5,554 nucleotides of DNA, taken from positions 1-5,554 of the forward strand of contig DDTV01000006.1 of assembly GCA_002344425.1 (NCBI GenBank). The letters are read 5' to 3'. This DNA comes from Candidatus Falkowbacteria bacterium UBA2355. Its GTDB lineage: Bacteria > Patescibacteriota > Patescibacteriia > Patescibacteriales > Patescibacteriaceae. A program made the translations under genes and the position numbers. Below the pieces are notes generated by a model. It was not told where the DNA came from. It saw nothing but the letters and a program-made list of their open reading frames with translations, and searched no databases. This document shows positions 4,939 to 5,554 of the stretch, piece by piece (positions within the stretch are counted from its first letter, which is position 1; every line of letters begins with the position of its first letter).

Positions 4939-5554
4939 ATGCAAACAATCGCTTTGCCAAAAAAGATTTCCTTTAACCCCTCTGACGCAGACAACTGCGG
5001 TTCAGTTGCGGTTGAGCCACTCGCACCGGGCTACGGTACGACTTTAGGAAACGCCCTGCGCCGCGTTTTGCTCGCTTCTTTGCCGGGCACCGCAGTTATA
5101 GGTGCAAAGATCGAAGGCGCCAGCCATGAATTTATGGCTATTCCAAACGTCAAGGAAGATGTTTTGGAAATAATGTTGAATTTGAAAAAAGTTCGTTTCC
5201 AATTGGACGAAGGCGTTGATGAAGCGCGTTTGACCCTTTCGGCTTTTGGTGAAAAAGAAGTTACGGCCGCTGATATTGAGAAACAAGCCGGCGTTCAAAT
5301 TGCTAATCCCAAGTTGACAATCGCGCATATCACCGATATGAGCGGCAAATTGAATATTGAAATTTTTGTCCGCCGCGGTCTTGGTTATGAAACCATTGAA
5401 ACCCGCGAAGAAGGCAAAAAAGAATTGGGTTATATTGAAATCGACTCTATTTTTTCACCGGTTTTATCTGTCGCTTTAAAGATTGAAAATGTCCGCGTAG
5501 GTAAAATGGTTAACTGGGAAAAATTGGTTCTTGATATTGAAACCGATGGTACGA
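4939..5554 (+). CDS. rpoA: RNA polymerase alpha subunit, N-terminal part (cut by window end)
   Basis: The alpha subunit dimerises to start assembly of RNA polymerase; its C-terminal domain contacts DNA and activators. The 205 codons visible from the ATG at 4939 give the N-terminal domain only: SVAVEPLAPGYGTTLGNALR (22-41) with RVLLASLPG, the dimer-forming helix; GAKIEGASHEF (55-65); VKEDVLEIMLNLKKV (71-85); and the GLGYETIE segment (147-154). The reading frame is still open at the end of the window, so the C-terminal domain (usually to about 310-330 residues) lies outside. The 41-base gap after rpsD holds a 4-bp hairpin GCCC-TTT-GGGC (4912-4922) and no Shine-Dalgarno. Its place after rpsD is the E. 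coli-type alpha-operon order, with rplQ expected next. Confidence 0.96.
   Translation, partial: MQTIALPKKISFNPSDADNCGSVAVEPLAPGYGTTLGNALRRVLLASLPGTAVIGAKIEGASHEFMAIPNVKEDVLEIMLNLKKVRFQLDEGVDEARLTLSAFGEKEVTAADIEKQAGVQIANPKLTIAHITDMSGKLNIEIFVRRGLGYETIETREEGKKELGYIEIDSIFSPVLSVALKIENVRVGKMVNWEKLVLDIETDGT

Noticed and set aside
26..5554. Recoded UGA (Gly), as in Gracilibacteria
   Set aside because: No in-frame TGA occurs inside any recognisable gene, and glycines in conserved motifs use GGN codons.
1..5554. tRNA genes, CRISPR arrays, insertion sequences or phage genes
   Set aside because: No tRNA arms, regularly spaced repeats, transposase or phage-like coding sequence were seen.

Overview
The window looks like a piece of a small-genome bacterium, most likely a member of the Patescibacteria (CPR), perhaps Parcubacteria-like. 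The pointers are a strongly reduced 592-residue alanyl-tRNA synthetase, a short S4, an S11 with a charged N-terminal extension, and almost no Shine-Dalgarno sequences, with starts preceded instead by A/T-rich stretches such as TATATTTTATG. The standard code fits: no coding region needs UGA read as an amino acid. The lineage is an inference from these traits, not from a search.

Layout. 26-595 (+) encodes a membrane-anchored staphylococcal-nuclease-like (thermonuclease) protein. 596-1093 looks empty but appears to hold a complete minus-strand transcription unit: a near-consensus sigma70-type promoter (1090-1062), a heavily structured leader (about 1045-938), a 59-codon ORF (926-747) and a strong bidirectional terminator (630-655) shared with the convergent nuclease gene. 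1094-2872 (+) is alaS, lacking both the beta-barrel insert and the C-terminal C-Ala domain. 2873-3053 holds a hairpin after alaS, a perfect consensus promoter (TTGACA, 17 bases, TATAAT) and a leader with a terminator-like hairpin just before infA. From 3054 to the window end runs a tightly packed alpha-operon type cluster: infA, rpmJ, rpsM, rpsK, rpsD and rpoA (cut by the window end).

How it works together. The infA-to-rpoA cluster supplies initiation factor IF-1, four ribosomal proteins (L36, S13, S11, S4) and the RNA polymerase alpha subunit from one strong promoter, the classic coupling of ribosome and polymerase synthesis. The usual upstream neighbours secY-adk-map are absent and alaS stands there instead, so the cluster has its own promoter and possibly its own attenuator. 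The most novel part is the cryptic minus-strand unit between the nuclease gene and alaS. I could not match its RNA or its small protein to a family I know, and its promoter lies against the alaS start codon, so the two genes probably influence each other.
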